From JAJZQD01 sp021847735 (GTDB lineage: Bacteria; Bacillota; Thermincolia; Thermincolales; UBA2595), in assembly GCA_027324025.1 (NCBI GenBank), contig DAHVYW010000084.1, positions 1 through 35,696 of the forward strand: 35,696 nucleotides of DNA. The letters are read 5' to 3'. Numbering within the stretch: position 1 is the stretch's first letter; the number at the start of each line of letters is the position of its first letter. This document shows, in pieces, positions 23,677 through 32,541 of the stretch. The notes beneath the pieces are model-generated. The model made no database searches. It was not told the DNA's origin and saw only the letters and a program-made list of their open reading frames with translations. A program made the translations under genes and the position numbers.

Positions 23677-24019
23677 TACTGCCTCCGTTACTTTCTTGTT
23701 TAACTAACTAATATATATAATACCCTGCAATAAAGAAATATAAAATATATGAGTTTTTCCCCGGGCAGACCAAGGGGAGAGGCGGTTATTAAACCGCCTC
23801 TCCCCTTATATGGCTAAAACACCGACTGGGGTAAGTAGCCGGCGGTTATTAACCATAATCTATATAAATATTACATTGAAATCGGCTCCAAGGGCAGGAA
23901 AAATTATGCCGTTCCCTGCTGCTACCCTGCCCCTAGATCTATTCATAGTGTCCAAATTCATTATCGAGCAAAAACCTTAATATAATATTTCCAAACTATT
24001 AAGATTTCATTAATTAAAC
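23677..24019. other. Non-coding stretch with a long hairpin
   Basis: No protein-like frame. It contains a near-perfect 16-bp inverted repeat, AAGGGGAGAGGCGGTT with AACCGCCTCTCCCCTT (23772-23807), lacking a clear T-tract on either strand. A second GC-rich set of repeats (AGGGCAGG, CCCTGCT, CCCTGCCCCT) lies at 23889-23935. These could be transcription-end or leader structures for the rhomboid gene; nothing decides between them. Confidence 0.4.
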
Positions 24020-24067
24020 AAAGATACCCCGAACCGCCACAGATAGAGAATCTGCGACAGCTTGGGG
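24020..24067 (-). terminator. Intrinsic terminator at the end of the right-hand transcription unit
   Basis: On the minus strand ACCCCAA and TTCGGGGT close a two-part stem with inner CGCAGAT/ATCTGTG, followed by ATCTTTGTTT. It lies 14 bp after the HdrD-like stop codon. Confidence 0.7.
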
Positions 24068-24080
24068 TAATGGGGGAGCA

Positions 24081-25325
24081 CTACGGTGTTTTGATACCCA
24101 TTGATTGGGCGACCAGGTCGGCCAAATGCCGCACCTTAAGCGGAGATTCAATTTTGGCGGCGCCGCCTGATAAACCGGAAAAGCAGGTCGGACAAGGGGT
24201 GGTTAGGTATTCGGCCCCCGTTGCCTCGGCATCCCTTATTCTATAAACGGAAGCTGCTTCCTGGAGGTCATGGTTGGCCATTTTTAGCCCGCCGCCTGCA
24301 CCGCAGCATCTGGAATGCTGCCTGTTCCTACCCATTTCAACGAGTTCCAGGCCGGGTATGGCCCGAATTATCCTGCGGGGAGGTTCATAAATACCGATAT
24401 GCCTCCCAAGTAAACACGGGTCATGGTAAGTTATCTTTCCCTCAATGGGGACCTCTAACCTGATTGTGCCCTGGGCCAGCAGGATGTCCATATATTCGGC
24501 CAGGTGATATATTTTATAATTCTGTTTGGCAATTTTACTGTAATCGTGTTTAAGGGTCTTAAAACATCCCGCACAGGCAGTTATCAGAGTTTCAATTCCC
24601 AGATTGTTTAACCTTGCAATATTGGAATTGGCCTTTTCCGCAAAATCAGGATCACCGATCCGCCGAAGCTTGCCATAGCAGCAGTCTTCGTCGGGCCCCA
24701 TGATGCCGAACTGAATCCCGGCCCTGTTCAATATATTTGCCGCATGCTGGGCAACAAGGTTTATTTTTTCGTCGTAACTCGCAGTGCAGCCTAGGAATAA
24801 CAGGACCGGCGCCCGGTTATCAGTGATAAGTCCGGGTCTTTCCAACAGAGTTCCCCTACTCAATCCTGATTCAATCCAGGCGGTTCTTTCCACCTGTTCT
24901 TTTTTGTATGGGTTGCCAAAGGTTTTCAAGGTGTCACAATAGGTCCGCTGTTCAGGGACCGGCCCTATACCGGCAACATACATTGCTTCCCGCATGTTTT
25001 CCCAAAGTTCTACAGTATCCAGTCTGGCAGGACACACAAAGTGGCACTGGTTACAGCAGGAGCATTCCCAAAGGCTTTTTGTAAATGTAGCCAGGGCCTG
25101 CGGGTCAGTTTTGCCTTTTCCTAACCCGAAGAATCCCGGCTGCTGGCTTTTCAACAGACCTTTAAGGCTTTTTATCTTCGCCCTGGGGGTCACGTCTTCC
25201 CTACTGTCAAGGGTGTAGATGGGGCACCATTTCTGGCATTCACCACACCTTGTGCAGGCATCAAGGCCCATTAGCTGCTTGGCGCTGACTTTATCCAGGG
25301 GCAACTTACCCTTTGATTGTGTCAT
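24081..25325 (-). CDS. HdrD/GlcF-like iron-sulfur protein (two 4Fe-4S ferredoxin motifs, two CCG domains)
   Basis: 414 residues. Ferredoxin motifs are CTRCGECQKWCP (C24, C27, C30, C34) and CSCCNQCHFVCP (C88, C91, C94, C98). Two CCG domains follow, with CCYGKLRR and CCGAGGG cores, the cysteine arrangement that binds the special cubane clusters of heterodisulfide reductase HdrD/HdrB relatives. It probably takes electrons from, or gives them to, the membrane cytochrome encoded just upstream (ATGA overlap of 4 bp). Its role in this operon is inferred to be electron supply for corrinoid activation or disulfide/quinone chemistry; glycolate oxidase GlcF is unlikely because glcD is absent. Confidence 0.88.
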   Translation of the reverse strand: MTQSKGKLPLDKVSAKQLMGLDACTRCGECQKWCPIYTLDSREDVTPRAKIKSLKGLLKSQQPGFFGLGKGKTDPQALATFTKSLWECSCCNQCHFVCPARLDTVELWENMREAMYVAGIGPVPEQRTYCDTLKTFGNPYKKEQVERTAWIESGLSRGTLLERPGLITDNRAPVLLFLGCTASYDEKINLVAQHAANILNRAGIQFGIMGPDEDCCYGKLRRIGDPDFAEKANSNIARLNNLGIETLITACAGCFKTLKHDYSKIAKQNYKIYHLAEYMDILLAQGTIRLEVPIEGKITYHDPCLLGRHIGIYEPPRRIIRAIPGLELVEMGRNRQHSRCCGAGGGLKMANHDLQEAASVYRIRDAEATGAEYLTTPCPTCFSGLSGGAAKIESPLKVRHLADLVAQSMGIKTP

Positions 25326-26101
25326 AAATACAAGTCTCCCCTCATACGTTCCTCGGAAGCGTTGAGGACAATTTCCACCGGACTGTTAATAACATGGAGA
25401 AACTTACTGTGGGGAATGTAAACCAGCAACGCGGCGTTGAGGGTAGAGTGGAATATCCAAAGACCGGTGCCCAGGGACTTAATGCCCTGCATCCCACGGA
25501 ATACCCCGGCTATGTGGTACCCAACAAAGGAATACTGAATTTCAGGAGTTAGAGGCAAAATTGCCATTCTCACGGCCTCCAGCAAAAATCCGGTGACAGT
25601 GAGGACCAAAAGGAATATCAGGGCGGTTGTATCAGTAGAATCGGTATACAACTGGCTGTCTTTGGCAATATATCTTCTATAGAAGGCCAGCAGCAGCCCG
25701 ACTAAAATTACCAAACCGAAAAGGTCCCCTGCCGCCTTGTAATAATTGTGTCCCTGGCCGTATAACATGTACCGGCTGATGGAGGAATCCTGCGGGACAA
25801 TAGTTTCCAGCACAACCGCTATGGCCGACAACAGCAGCAGTCCCATGAATCCGTAAAAAATTGATACATGGATAAACCACCGTAGAAGGCTTAGCTTAGC
25901 CAGTTGTTTCTGAACGACCACATACCGGCAAAAAGCTTTTGCCATCAACCGGTAGTCAGGCTTTTTATATAGTGATTGTTTTTGCCCTTTTTTATAAAAG
26001 GAAAACTTGTAAATTACTCCGGCCCCGAATAGAAAAATCCCCAAAGACTGTACAATCCCAAAAAACAGCCAAGGCTTATAGAAGACTTCAGCCCCTTGCA
26101 C
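25322..26101 (-). CDS. Membrane cytochrome b-type subunit, HdrE/NarI-like
   Basis: 259 residues with about five membrane helices (around 10-32, 72-96, 120-142, 160-185, 210-235) and conserved-looking His in FIHVSIFYGF, IFHSTLNAALLVYIPHSKFLH. This is the layout of NarI/HdrE/DsrM-type diheme cytochromes that exchange electrons with menaquinone. It overlaps the HdrD-like gene by 4 bp and the CobW-type gene by 14 bp, so the three are cotranslated. Likely partner of the downstream Fe-S protein. Confidence 0.85.
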   Translation of the reverse strand: MQGAEVFYKPWLFFGIVQSLGIFLFGAGVIYKFSFYKKGQKQSLYKKPDYRLMAKAFCRYVVVQKQLAKLSLLRWFIHVSIFYGFMGLLLLSAIAVVLETIVPQDSSISRYMLYGQGHNYYKAAGDLFGLVILVGLLLAFYRRYIAKDSQLYTDSTDTTALIFLLVLTVTGFLLEAVRMAILPLTPEIQYSFVGYHIAGVFRGMQGIKSLGTGLWIFHSTLNAALLVYIPHSKFLHVINSPVEIVLNASEERMRGDLYL

Positions 26102-26984
26102 TGTCCCTTACACCTCCCATGACGGCGTTCTCAAGCTTGAGCCGGTCCATATCTGAGCCGATAAAAACAAATTTGTTTTCGTCAATTTCCGTCAACTGCC
26201 CGAAGTTAATGAGACCGTGGACGTAGTCGAAGGACTCGACACCCCGGTCGGTTTTAATAATTCCTTTGGCTCTGAAAATGTCCCCGAATTCTTTGGTCCT
26301 AAGGTCTTTTAACAGGCCTTCGATTTTTTCCCGGTCAATAACGCCGGGAAAGGCAAAGACTTCTGCCTGGAACTGGGGCGAAAAATGAAAATGCTTAACA
26401 TCCCCTTTGGCCTCTGTTTCAGGAAGCTCGGTCTGGCAGTAAACAGTAGGTATCATCAAAGCCGTCGGGTTAATGGCAGATATTCTTTTCTTACTCTCTT
26501 CCACTATTTCGGCGGTTACCAAATCCGCCTTATTAAGCAGGATGATATCTGAATTCAAAAGCTGGTCTTGGAAAAAATTTCCTATGTTTTCACTATCCAC
26601 CTCAGAGTAGAAGGTTAGGTCAACAACTCCCACAACCGGCGCAAGCTGTATCTGGCTCCAAAAATCGGCGCTTTTTAAACCGAGGATAACAGATGAAGGT
26701 GAGGCTATCCCGGAAGGTTCAATTATCAGCTGCCTGGGGTTGTAACGTTCAATTATTTCCCTAACTGCCTCGGTTAGGCTTTCTCTTAAGGTACAGCATA
26801 TACAGCCACTAGGCATTTCCACTACATTGAAGTTGTTGCCCTCGGAAATCAGTGCCCCGTCAACGCCCAGTTCTCCAAATTCATTCACCAGCACCACGGT
26901 GTCAGAGGTTTGCTGTTTTAAAATATTCTTTAGTAAAGTTGTCTTTCCAGCCCCAAGAAAACCACAAATAATCTGTATTTTCAT
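26088..26984 (-). CDS. CobW/G3E-family GTPase
   Basis: 298 residues. P-loop GFLGAGKTTLL at 8-18, metal-site motif CICC (near 62-65) within MPSGCICCTLRE, and NKAD (near 150) for guanine. G3E GTPases are metallochaperones or assist metal/cobalamin enzymes. The C-terminal domain is shorter than in CobW and lacks a His-rich loop. In a corrinoid methyltransferase operon it could help deliver metal or cofactor. The metal cannot be told from the sequence. Confidence 0.9.
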   Translation of the reverse strand: MKIQIICGFLGAGKTTLLKNILKQQTSDTVVLVNEFGELGVDGALISEGNNFNVVEMPSGCICCTLRESLTEAVREIIERYNPRQLIIEPSGIASPSSVILGLKSADFWSQIQLAPVVGVVDLTFYSEVDSENIGNFFQDQLLNSDIILLNKADLVTAEIVEESKKRISAINPTALMIPTVYCQTELPETEAKGDVKHFHFSPQFQAEVFAFPGVIDREKIEGLLKDLRTKEFGDIFRAKGIIKTDRGVESFDYVHGLINFGQLTEIDENKFVFIGSDMDRLKLENAVMGGVRDSARG

Positions 26985-27004
26985 CTGGCTTATCTACTCC
27001 TTTT

Positions 27005-27340
27005 TTAACAACCGTCTTCAACCTTTGTTATTTTCATCGATACTTCCTGCTCAACTGCGGCGTCGACGAGAACCTGTATCGTTTTTAATATTGCGCTTGG
27101 TACAGGACAGTCAACATGCTTCAAATGTTCGGAGCAGACTTTATAGATATATGAATCAAGCATCTTGGCAAAGATACCTTTTTTCCAATTCAGGTTAATA
27201 AACTCTTCTTTCATTCCGGTGACAAGGTTACAGGCACTATGAAAATTAATGCTCAGCAGATTTTTTTCATCAATTTCCGCCAGCACCACTACCTTAAAAC
27301 CACACGCCCCCGCTTCAACAACCGCTTTAGCAACTTTCAT
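27005..27340 (-). CDS. DUF6951-like small cysteine-containing protein
   Basis: About 111 residues from ATG 27340, which follows GGGAGGC. Landmarks are the start MKVAKAVVEAGACGFKVVV, a NFHSACNLVTGM segment, a VCSEHLKHVDCPVPSAILK segment and a short beta-like end. This matches my memory of the DUF6951 family, often beside redox and corrinoid genes. Conserved Cys and His could bind a metal. It overlaps the end of the QueG-like gene by 14 bp. Function unknown. Confidence 0.7.
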   Translation of the reverse strand: MKVAKAVVEAGACGFKVVVLAEIDEKNLLSINFHSACNLVTGMKEEFINLNWKKGIFAKMLDSYIYKVCSEHLKHVDCPVPSAILKTIQVLVDAAVEQEVSMKITKVEDGC

Positions 27341-28031
27341 TTTTTCTTCTGCCTCCCAGCGGGCAAGCCAGTACACAAAGCCCGCATATATACTTTTGGA
27401 ATACCTTGACTGTATAACTCATGTAATCTGCACAGGTATCCACATCAATGAATGTCTCGGGTTTTTCGCCGCGCTTCCAGTTTTCGTCCTTGATAGCCGA
27501 AACCGGACATGCATTGACACACCTGGAACAACTCCCACACTTGCCTTCCGTGTAAGGTGTCGGGCAGGTTGTCAGCGGCGCATCGGTCAAAACCGTGGCC
27601 CAGCTCAGCCGCGCCCCGTAAAGCTTGTTGACAAGTAAACCGCTCTTGCCAATCCAGCCCAAGCCCGCACAGGTGGCCGCAGTTTTATGTGGGAACAGCG
27701 AATAGAGCTTGGACACAAAACTGCCGTCAGCCTTGGCTGAATCCGGCGGAATGGCCAGTGTCCGCCATCCCTGGGATTTGAGAAGGGTAGTAACCTTCTT
27801 TTGGACCGTTTCCAGGACCCGGTCAACTTCCTCATATTGATTCGAATAGGCTGTCATAGAACCGCATTTATATGTCCCGCGGTACAGAGGATGCCTCACG
27901 GCCAGTGCAATTGCATTTGGTATATAGCGGAATTCCGGGGCCAGCCCCACGCTTACATCTCCAAAACCGACAAGGGTAGCCCCCCAGTCGGTGATTTTTG
28001 TTTTCAAATCTTCTGAATCAATAGTTTTCAA
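27327..28031 (-). CDS. QueG-like 4Fe-4S double-cluster protein
   Basis: About 234 residues from a TTG start at 28031 that follows GGAGG by 9 nt (the frame is open to 28067). The N-terminal part resembles the epoxyqueuosine reductase fold. It is followed by two 4Fe-4S motifs, CGSCSRCVNACPVSAI and the late CGLCVLACPLGG. It is shorter than QueG and lacks HEAT repeats, so tRNA modification is doubtful. Such relatives are common near corrinoid methyltransferases and could reduce corrinoid proteins. It is part of the overlapping gene string that ends in the HdrD-like gene. Confidence 0.82.
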   Translation of the reverse strand: MKTIDSEDLKTKITDWGATLVGFGDVSVGLAPEFRYIPNAIALAVRHPLYRGTYKCGSMTAYSNQYEEVDRVLETVQKKVTTLLKSQGWRTLAIPPDSAKADGSFVSKLYSLFPHKTAATCAGLGWIGKSGLLVNKLYGARLSWATVLTDAPLTTCPTPYTEGKCGSCSRCVNACPVSAIKDENWKRGEKPETFIDVDTCADYMSYTVKVFQKYICGLCVLACPLGGRRKNESC

Positions 28032-28139
28032 ATGTATCTCCCTCCGCTGTAACGGGAAATTAAGCATACCCTGGCACCTTCTCCTTAATTGGGGTAAATA
28101 ATGTTGGGAGGGGCCTTAAGCCCCTCCACCTTGTATTTT

Positions 28140-28586
28140 TTAGTAAACGCCGTGATCCCATTTCGGTGGCGGCAGGTACTCCCACGGTTCGCCTGCCTGA
28201 ATCTGCTGAGCCAGTTGAACGCACTTGTAAGCATATTCGAAGCAGTAGGGGATACCGGGTCCGCCCGGGACAAATCCGCCCAGCATCATGCCGATTGCAG
28301 CAGCTTCAAACACTTCCTCTACAGTGGCTCCGGCCTTAACTGCCGGGTAAACATGGACAATGCACCGTGGTGAACAGTAACCTACACCGCCGGCCATAAA
28401 GATCAGTTCCTTGATTTTGCGGCTCAGAGCACCGTCTGCCCACATACTGTTGTAGAAATCAGCAAAGGTCTTGCCTGCCAACGGGTTCACCTGGTTAATA
28501 ACCTTAAACATCCGGGGAACAAAAAGCATGGAGTCCATCATGTACTGGTTAACTTCATCCGGGGTCATTTTCTTGTCTTCACTCAT
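28140..28586 (-). CDS. Carboxymuconolactone decarboxylase (CMD/AhpD)-family protein
   Basis: 148 residues, all-helical CMD fold. The redox/active-site segment is CSPRCIVHV (CxxxCxxxH) instead of the CxxCxxxH of AhpD, preceded by LSRKIKELIFMAGGVGY. CMD proteins include decarboxylases, peroxidase partners and uncharacterised proteins. In this operon, between an importer and redox proteins, its role is unknown. The C-terminal tail (WEYLPPPKWDHGVY) is outside the usual domain. Confidence 0.85.
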   Translation of the reverse strand: MSEDKKMTPDEVNQYMMDSMLFVPRMFKVINQVNPLAGKTFADFYNSMWADGALSRKIKELIFMAGGVGYCSPRCIVHVYPAVKAGATVEEVFEAAAIGMMLGGFVPGGPGIPYCFEYAYKCVQLAQQIQAGEPWEYLPPPKWDHGVY

Positions 28587-28718
28587 AATTGGGGGATCGC
28601 TCCTTTCGAAAAATAGGTTTCTCAGTCTGCTAAACCATGTTTCATAACTACTTTCACCTATTTCGGTTTCACCTCCTTTTATTTTAATCCAGTCCCCGCG
28701 TTATGGAAACTGGAGATT

Positions 28719-29447
28719 TTAGGATTCGATTATTTCCAGTATACTTCTCCTGTTGCGGCAGAACTCAGTATCAGTCCTATTTCGAGGCCGGGGAAGGTTG
28801 ATATCCAGGACCCGTTTAATCCGTCCCGGTTTGGATCCCATCACTATTAACCGCTCAGCCAGAAATACTGCCTCATCTATATTGTGGGTCACAAACAGGA
28901 TAGTCTTCTTTTCCCTGGCCCATAAATCTATCAGTTCCGTTTGCAGCATGTTTCTGTTTAAGGAATCCAGGGAAGCAAAGGGTTCGTCCATTAACAGCAG
29001 TTTGGGGTTGTAGGCCAGCACCCGGGCGATAGCCACCCGCTGCTTCATCCCGCCGGATAACTGACTGGGGTAGTAATCCCGGTAATCTGCCAACCCCACT
29101 TTTTGCAGGTTGTGCTCAATAATCTGGCCCCAACTGCTTTTGTCAACTTTCCTCGCCCTTAGGCCAAACTTTATGTTCTCTTCCACTGTAAACCAGGGGA
29201 ACAGGGCGTCTTCCTGAAATACAAAACCGATTTCGCCCTTGTCCAGTGACGGGGGTTTGTTGTCCAGCAGGACTTCACCCTTCACAGGCCGGTACAATCC
29301 GGCGATAATCCTTAGCAGTGTGCTTTTGCCGCACCCGCTCGGGCCTACGATGCAGCAGAAACAGCCTTCCTCAACCTGTAAGTCGAGGTCTTCAAATATC
29401 TTAGTTTCACCGAACCGGTGGGTAACTCCACGTAAAATCAGCGCCAT
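28719..29447 (-). CDS. ABC transporter ATP-binding protein, SsuB/TauB/NrtD type
   Basis: 242 residues. Walker A GPSGCGKST, signature LSGGMKQR, Walker B LLLMDEPF, and the H-loop in FVTHNIDEAVFLAERL. The ATG at 29447 (MALILRGVTHRFGE) overlaps the permease end by 10 bp. The same frame stays open for 145 codons upstream, but that part lies in the permease gene and has no ABC similarity. Energises uptake with the adjacent permease and binding protein. Substrate unknown; the family takes sulfonates, taurine, nitrate and other small molecules. Confidence 0.93.
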   Translation of the reverse strand: MALILRGVTHRFGETKIFEDLDLQVEEGCFCCIVGPSGCGKSTLLRIIAGLYRPVKGEVLLDNKPPSLDKGEIGFVFQEDALFPWFTVEENIKFGLRARKVDKSSWGQIIEHNLQKVGLADYRDYYPSQLSGGMKQRVAIARVLAYNPKLLLMDEPFASLDSLNRNMLQTELIDLWAREKKTILFVTHNIDEAVFLAERLIVMGSKPGRIKRVLDINLPRPRNRTDTEFCRNRRSILEIIES

Positions 29448-30268
29448 GGTATCAACCTCTTTTCCAGGAAGACGACCAGCCTGCTGATGATGCTTCCCAC
29501 TATTCCGATGGCTGCCATTCCGCTGATTATTTCCGCCGTTCTGCCCCCCACAGAATACGAAGACCAGATATAATAACCAATACCCATCTTCCCCCCCACG
29601 AATTCCGCCGCCACTATACACATCCAGCCAATGCCAAAGCCCACGCGGATACCGTTGAATATCGACGGCAGCGCGCCTGGCAGCATTATCTGCAGCAGGA
29701 TTTGCCTGCGTGAGGCGCCCATCGTTTCCGCCGCTTCTATGTGGATGCTGTTGACGAGACTTATCCCGTGGATGGTATCCAGTAACACGGGAAAAAAGGC
29801 GCCGATGAAGACCACAAATATTTGCACATACTCCGTGGGCCGGCCGGCATTGGCAAACAGGACGTAAGCCAGCGGTATCCACGCCAGGGGCGGAATGGGT
29901 CTTAACATTTCCAATACCGTGTCGGAGTATTTCCTAAGCCAACCCACCGAACCCATTAAAACACCCAGGGGCACTGCTATTACAAAACTTAATAGACACG
30001 CTTTTATTACTATCTGCAGGCTGGACCATACTATTTCCTGCAGTGTCATGTTATACAGCGGATCCCCCTTTATCAACAGGCCGATAAATACCTTTAGAGT
30101 TGCTGTAGGGGTCGGCAGTTCCAGCAGGTGTAAGCCTGCTACCGCCTGCCAACCGGCTATGACCGTAACCACTGACAGCAGCTTCAGGAGGTAATCTGTC
30201 CCCTTCCGGGAACGGGTCCTCGGGGTTTGATCTGCAGCCTTTGCCGGTGTGTAATTGAATAGGCCCAT
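29438..30268 (-). CDS. ABC transporter permease, SsuC/TauC type
   Basis: 276 residues with about six membrane helices and the cytoplasmic EAA-type loop (EAAETMGASRRQILLQIMLP), which docks on the ATPase. It starts 14 bp after the binding protein gene and overlaps the ATPase gene by 10 bp. Normal length for the BPD_transp_1 family. Confidence 0.93.
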   Translation of the reverse strand: MGLFNYTPAKAADQTPRTRSRKGTDYLLKLLSVVTVIAGWQAVAGLHLLELPTPTATLKVFIGLLIKGDPLYNMTLQEIVWSSLQIVIKACLLSFVIAVPLGVLMGSVGWLRKYSDTVLEMLRPIPPLAWIPLAYVLFANAGRPTEYVQIFVVFIGAFFPVLLDTIHGISLVNSIHIEAAETMGASRRQILLQIMLPGALPSIFNGIRVGFGIGWMCIVAAEFVGGKMGIGYYIWSSYSVGGRTAEIISGMAAIGIVGSIISRLVVFLEKRLIPWR

Positions 30269-30281
30269 TCCATATCATCCT

Positions 30282-31373
30282 TTACTTGATTACCGGACGC
30301 AGCCCCTTTTCTTTTAATGCCTTCTCCAACAGGGTGTACTGTACTGTACCCATCCCGGGTACGGCTATCGTTTTGCCCTTTAGGTCGGCTATAGTATTGA
30401 TACCCAGGTCGCTTCTGACTACCAGCCCGGAACCTTCGTTATTGGCCCCCGCTACTATTTCGATGGGGATGTTGTCATTTATTCTCTTGAGAGTGGCCGG
30501 CGCTCCGCCCAGGTATGCCATATCGATGTCTTTTGCCTTGAAGGCTTCCATTACGGCGACACCGTTCGGATATACCTTGGTTTCATAGTTGCGCCCGGTT
30601 ACCAACCCGATTTTTTGATAGTAACCCTCTTTTTCAGCCACATAAATCGCTAGCTGGTGCAGGTCGTGGTTTATATAGCCCACGCGCAGTTTGGTGCTGC
30701 CCAATACCGGGACCGGTGCCCATTTGGGGTCCCTGGCCAGTTTGTCAGATACGTCTTTGTAGACCGAGTTTTGCAGGAACCCGGCAAAGAACTTGTCAGG
30801 GTCTGAAAATCCAATCTCAGATACCGATTTTTTTAGGAGTTTATCCTGTTCCAAACTATTGTAGTATTCTTTAAATTTGTCCTTGGCGGGATATTCAACA
30901 TAAGTTATGTTCTTTAAAGCCTGTTCTACCACCGTCTTGTCTTTGCCGGTAAAGGCAGCGGCATAGCTGATGACCTTATCCTTGTTTTTGGGGTCATTGA
31001 TAAATCTGATAGCTTTTATGTGAGCCCACGTAAAAGCTTCAACTGTTTTGGCATCTTTAAAATTCTGGCTTACTGCCAGCACACAGCAGGGGTGGTTCTT
31101 CCATATGTCAGGCGACTTGAACAGGTATTTCCCGTCCCCAGCCCTGACCGCAACGGTGTCAAAGGGCTCCCAGGCGATAAACCCGTCTATCTCTTTGGCC
31201 GTTAACTGCTTAAGCATGTTGGGCGGAGGAGTTTGCACCAGATAAACCACAGCATCATCCTTCTGTGATTTCTGCTCCTGCCCCGTTTCATTTTTGCTCT
31301 GACCCAGACATCCAGCGAAAAGTATTGTCATTAATAACATCGGGGCGATAAAAAACCATGCCTTCTTCCTCAT
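30282..31373 (-). CDS. Lipoprotein substrate-binding protein of the SsuA/NrtA type, circularly permuted
   Basis: 363 residues from ATG 31373 (AGGAG 7 nt upstream). The signal peptide ends in lipobox LFAGC (Cys22). Next comes what is normally the C-terminal half (39-225: VQTPPPNMLKQL, IDGFIAWEPFD, through DPKWAPVPV). Only then comes the normal N-terminal half (226-360: LRVGYINHDLHQLAIYVAEK, EAFKAKDIDMAYLGGAPATL, DLKGKTIAVPGMGTVQ, EKALKEKGLRP), ending VIK-stop. The order is swapped compared with family members, where LRVGYIN follows the signal peptide directly. The two cut points meet neatly at the same site of the family sequence, so this is a clean permutation. Function as a solute receptor is plausible but not certain. 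Confidence 0.85.
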   Translation of the reverse strand: MRKKAWFFIAPMLLMTILFAGCLGQSKNETGQEQKSQKDDAVVYLVQTPPPNMLKQLTAKEIDGFIAWEPFDTVAVRAGDGKYLFKSPDIWKNHPCCVLAVSQNFKDAKTVEAFTWAHIKAIRFINDPKNKDKVISYAAAFTGKDKTVVEQALKNITYVEYPAKDKFKEYYNSLEQDKLLKKSVSEIGFSDPDKFFAGFLQNSVYKDVSDKLARDPKWAPVPVLGSTKLRVGYINHDLHQLAIYVAEKEGYYQKIGLVTGRNYETKVYPNGVAVMEAFKAKDIDMAYLGGAPATLKRINDNIPIEIVAGANNEGSGLVVRSDLGINTIADLKGKTIAVPGMGTVQYTLLEKALKEKGLRPVIK

Positions 31374-31468
31374 CACTGCTCTCCTTATTATATCATTTTT
31401 TTCGGAACCGTGACCGGTCAGCCCTGCAACTGGCCGGTCGGTTCCACTATAAGTTAACGCCAAGACTT

Positions 31469-32524
31469 TTATTTGTTTTTACGGACCCACTTTTCTGCGC
31501 CATATTTCTTTGTGGTATCCACAAAGGCTTTCATGTTCTCCAGGGGAGCCGTCGGCCAAATGTCACAGCTCGGCCAGATAGCGTCAACCCCGCCCTCGAG
31601 GGCCTTGATAACTGCTGCTTCAACATCTAATGGGCTTCCGGTAACCAGGACATTATAAGCGTCAACATTCCCGAACAGCAGGGTATCCCAGCCGAGGTCT
31701 TCCCGGCTTTTTGGCAGGTCGTTGCTCTGCTCAACGGAAATGGCCGGTGCACCGGTATCTTTAAGAATTGCCATAATGGGATTAGTTTTGCCGCACATGT
31801 GAAGTACGGCCGGGCAATTGATTTCGGCAAGGGCGTCAAAGATCTTTTTCAGGTGAGGAGCAACCACGTTCTTAAATACCTTCGGGCTTAATACATCTGT
31901 AGGCGCTCCCATTTCACGGACGGTAATATAATCGGCGCCGGCTGCCCGGTATGCTTTGGCAATGTCAATAATCACATTAGCCAGGCGGTCCAGGGCGGCA
32001 TTTATATGGTCGGGTCTTTTGAAGGACAACTTCAGCAGGTCGTTCAGGTCCATAAGCTGGCCGGCCAGAGTAAAGGGGCCGAGGACATAAGTTCCCACTG
32101 CCACTTCATTACCTATGTCAGCCTGGAGCAGTTTGATTGCTTCACATACCACCTGCACCCTGCCTTTGGAAGCGATGTTATCGGGAATCGGGAAGGTGGT
32201 CATTTCAGCTTCCGAGTGACAAACTTTTTCTTTGATTGTCGGGTAGAGAAGGTTTGCCACATCTTCGTACGGGTTCATCACACAGCCGATAGCCTCAGCC
32301 TCAACACAGAGGTCATAAGGAACAACAACGCCTTCCAAACCAAACAGTTTATGGGAGGAAGCGGCGGTCTCAGCCAGCATTTTGGCATCGCCGTGCACAG
32401 AAGCAAACTTATAGCCCAGTTGGTCCAATCCGGCGGTGGTTACGTTGCCCATCCCGCTGTAGCAGGCCGGACGATCCACTTCTTTTCCCTGAAGCAGCCG
32501 AAGAATTCTTTCTTTTGAGTTCAT
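31469..32524 (-). CDS. UROD-fold cobamide methyltransferase (MtaA/CmuA-like)
   Basis: 351 residues, uroporphyrinogen-decarboxylase superfamily. The methyltransferase branch is shown by the zinc ligand pattern LHMCGKT (HxC, near 240) plus a late Cys in WPSCDIWPTAPLEN, instead of true HemE active-site residues. Members transfer methyl groups between corrinoid proteins and thiols, folate or substrates. It lies 17 bp after the MtrH-like gene. Sequence differs clearly from the other UROD enzyme at 33541-34587. Substrate unknown. Confidence 0.88.
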   Translation of the reverse strand: MNSKERILRLLQGKEVDRPACYSGMGNVTTAGLDQLGYKFASVHGDAKMLAETAASSHKLFGLEGVVVPYDLCVEAEAIGCVMNPYEDVANLLYPTIKEKVCHSEAEMTTFPIPDNIASKGRVQVVCEAIKLLQADIGNEVAVGTYVLGPFTLAGQLMDLNDLLKLSFKRPDHINAALDRLANVIIDIAKAYRAAGADYITVREMGAPTDVLSPKVFKNVVAPHLKKIFDALAEINCPAVLHMCGKTNPIMAILKDTGAPAISVEQSNDLPKSREDLGWDTLLFGNVDAYNVLVTGSPLDVEAAVIKALEGGVDAIWPSCDIWPTAPLENMKAFVDTTKKYGAEKWVRKNK

Positions 32525-32541
32525 TTGTTTATCCCCCTATT

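Noticed and set aside
23772..23807. Strong hairpin as a terminator
   Set aside because: The 16-bp stem has no convincing T-tract on either strand, so I left it as an unexplained inverted repeat.
29448..29882. Long N-terminal extension of the ABC ATPase
   Set aside because: The open frame upstream of ATG 29447 lies inside the permease gene and has no ABC similarity; it is an overlapping chance frame.
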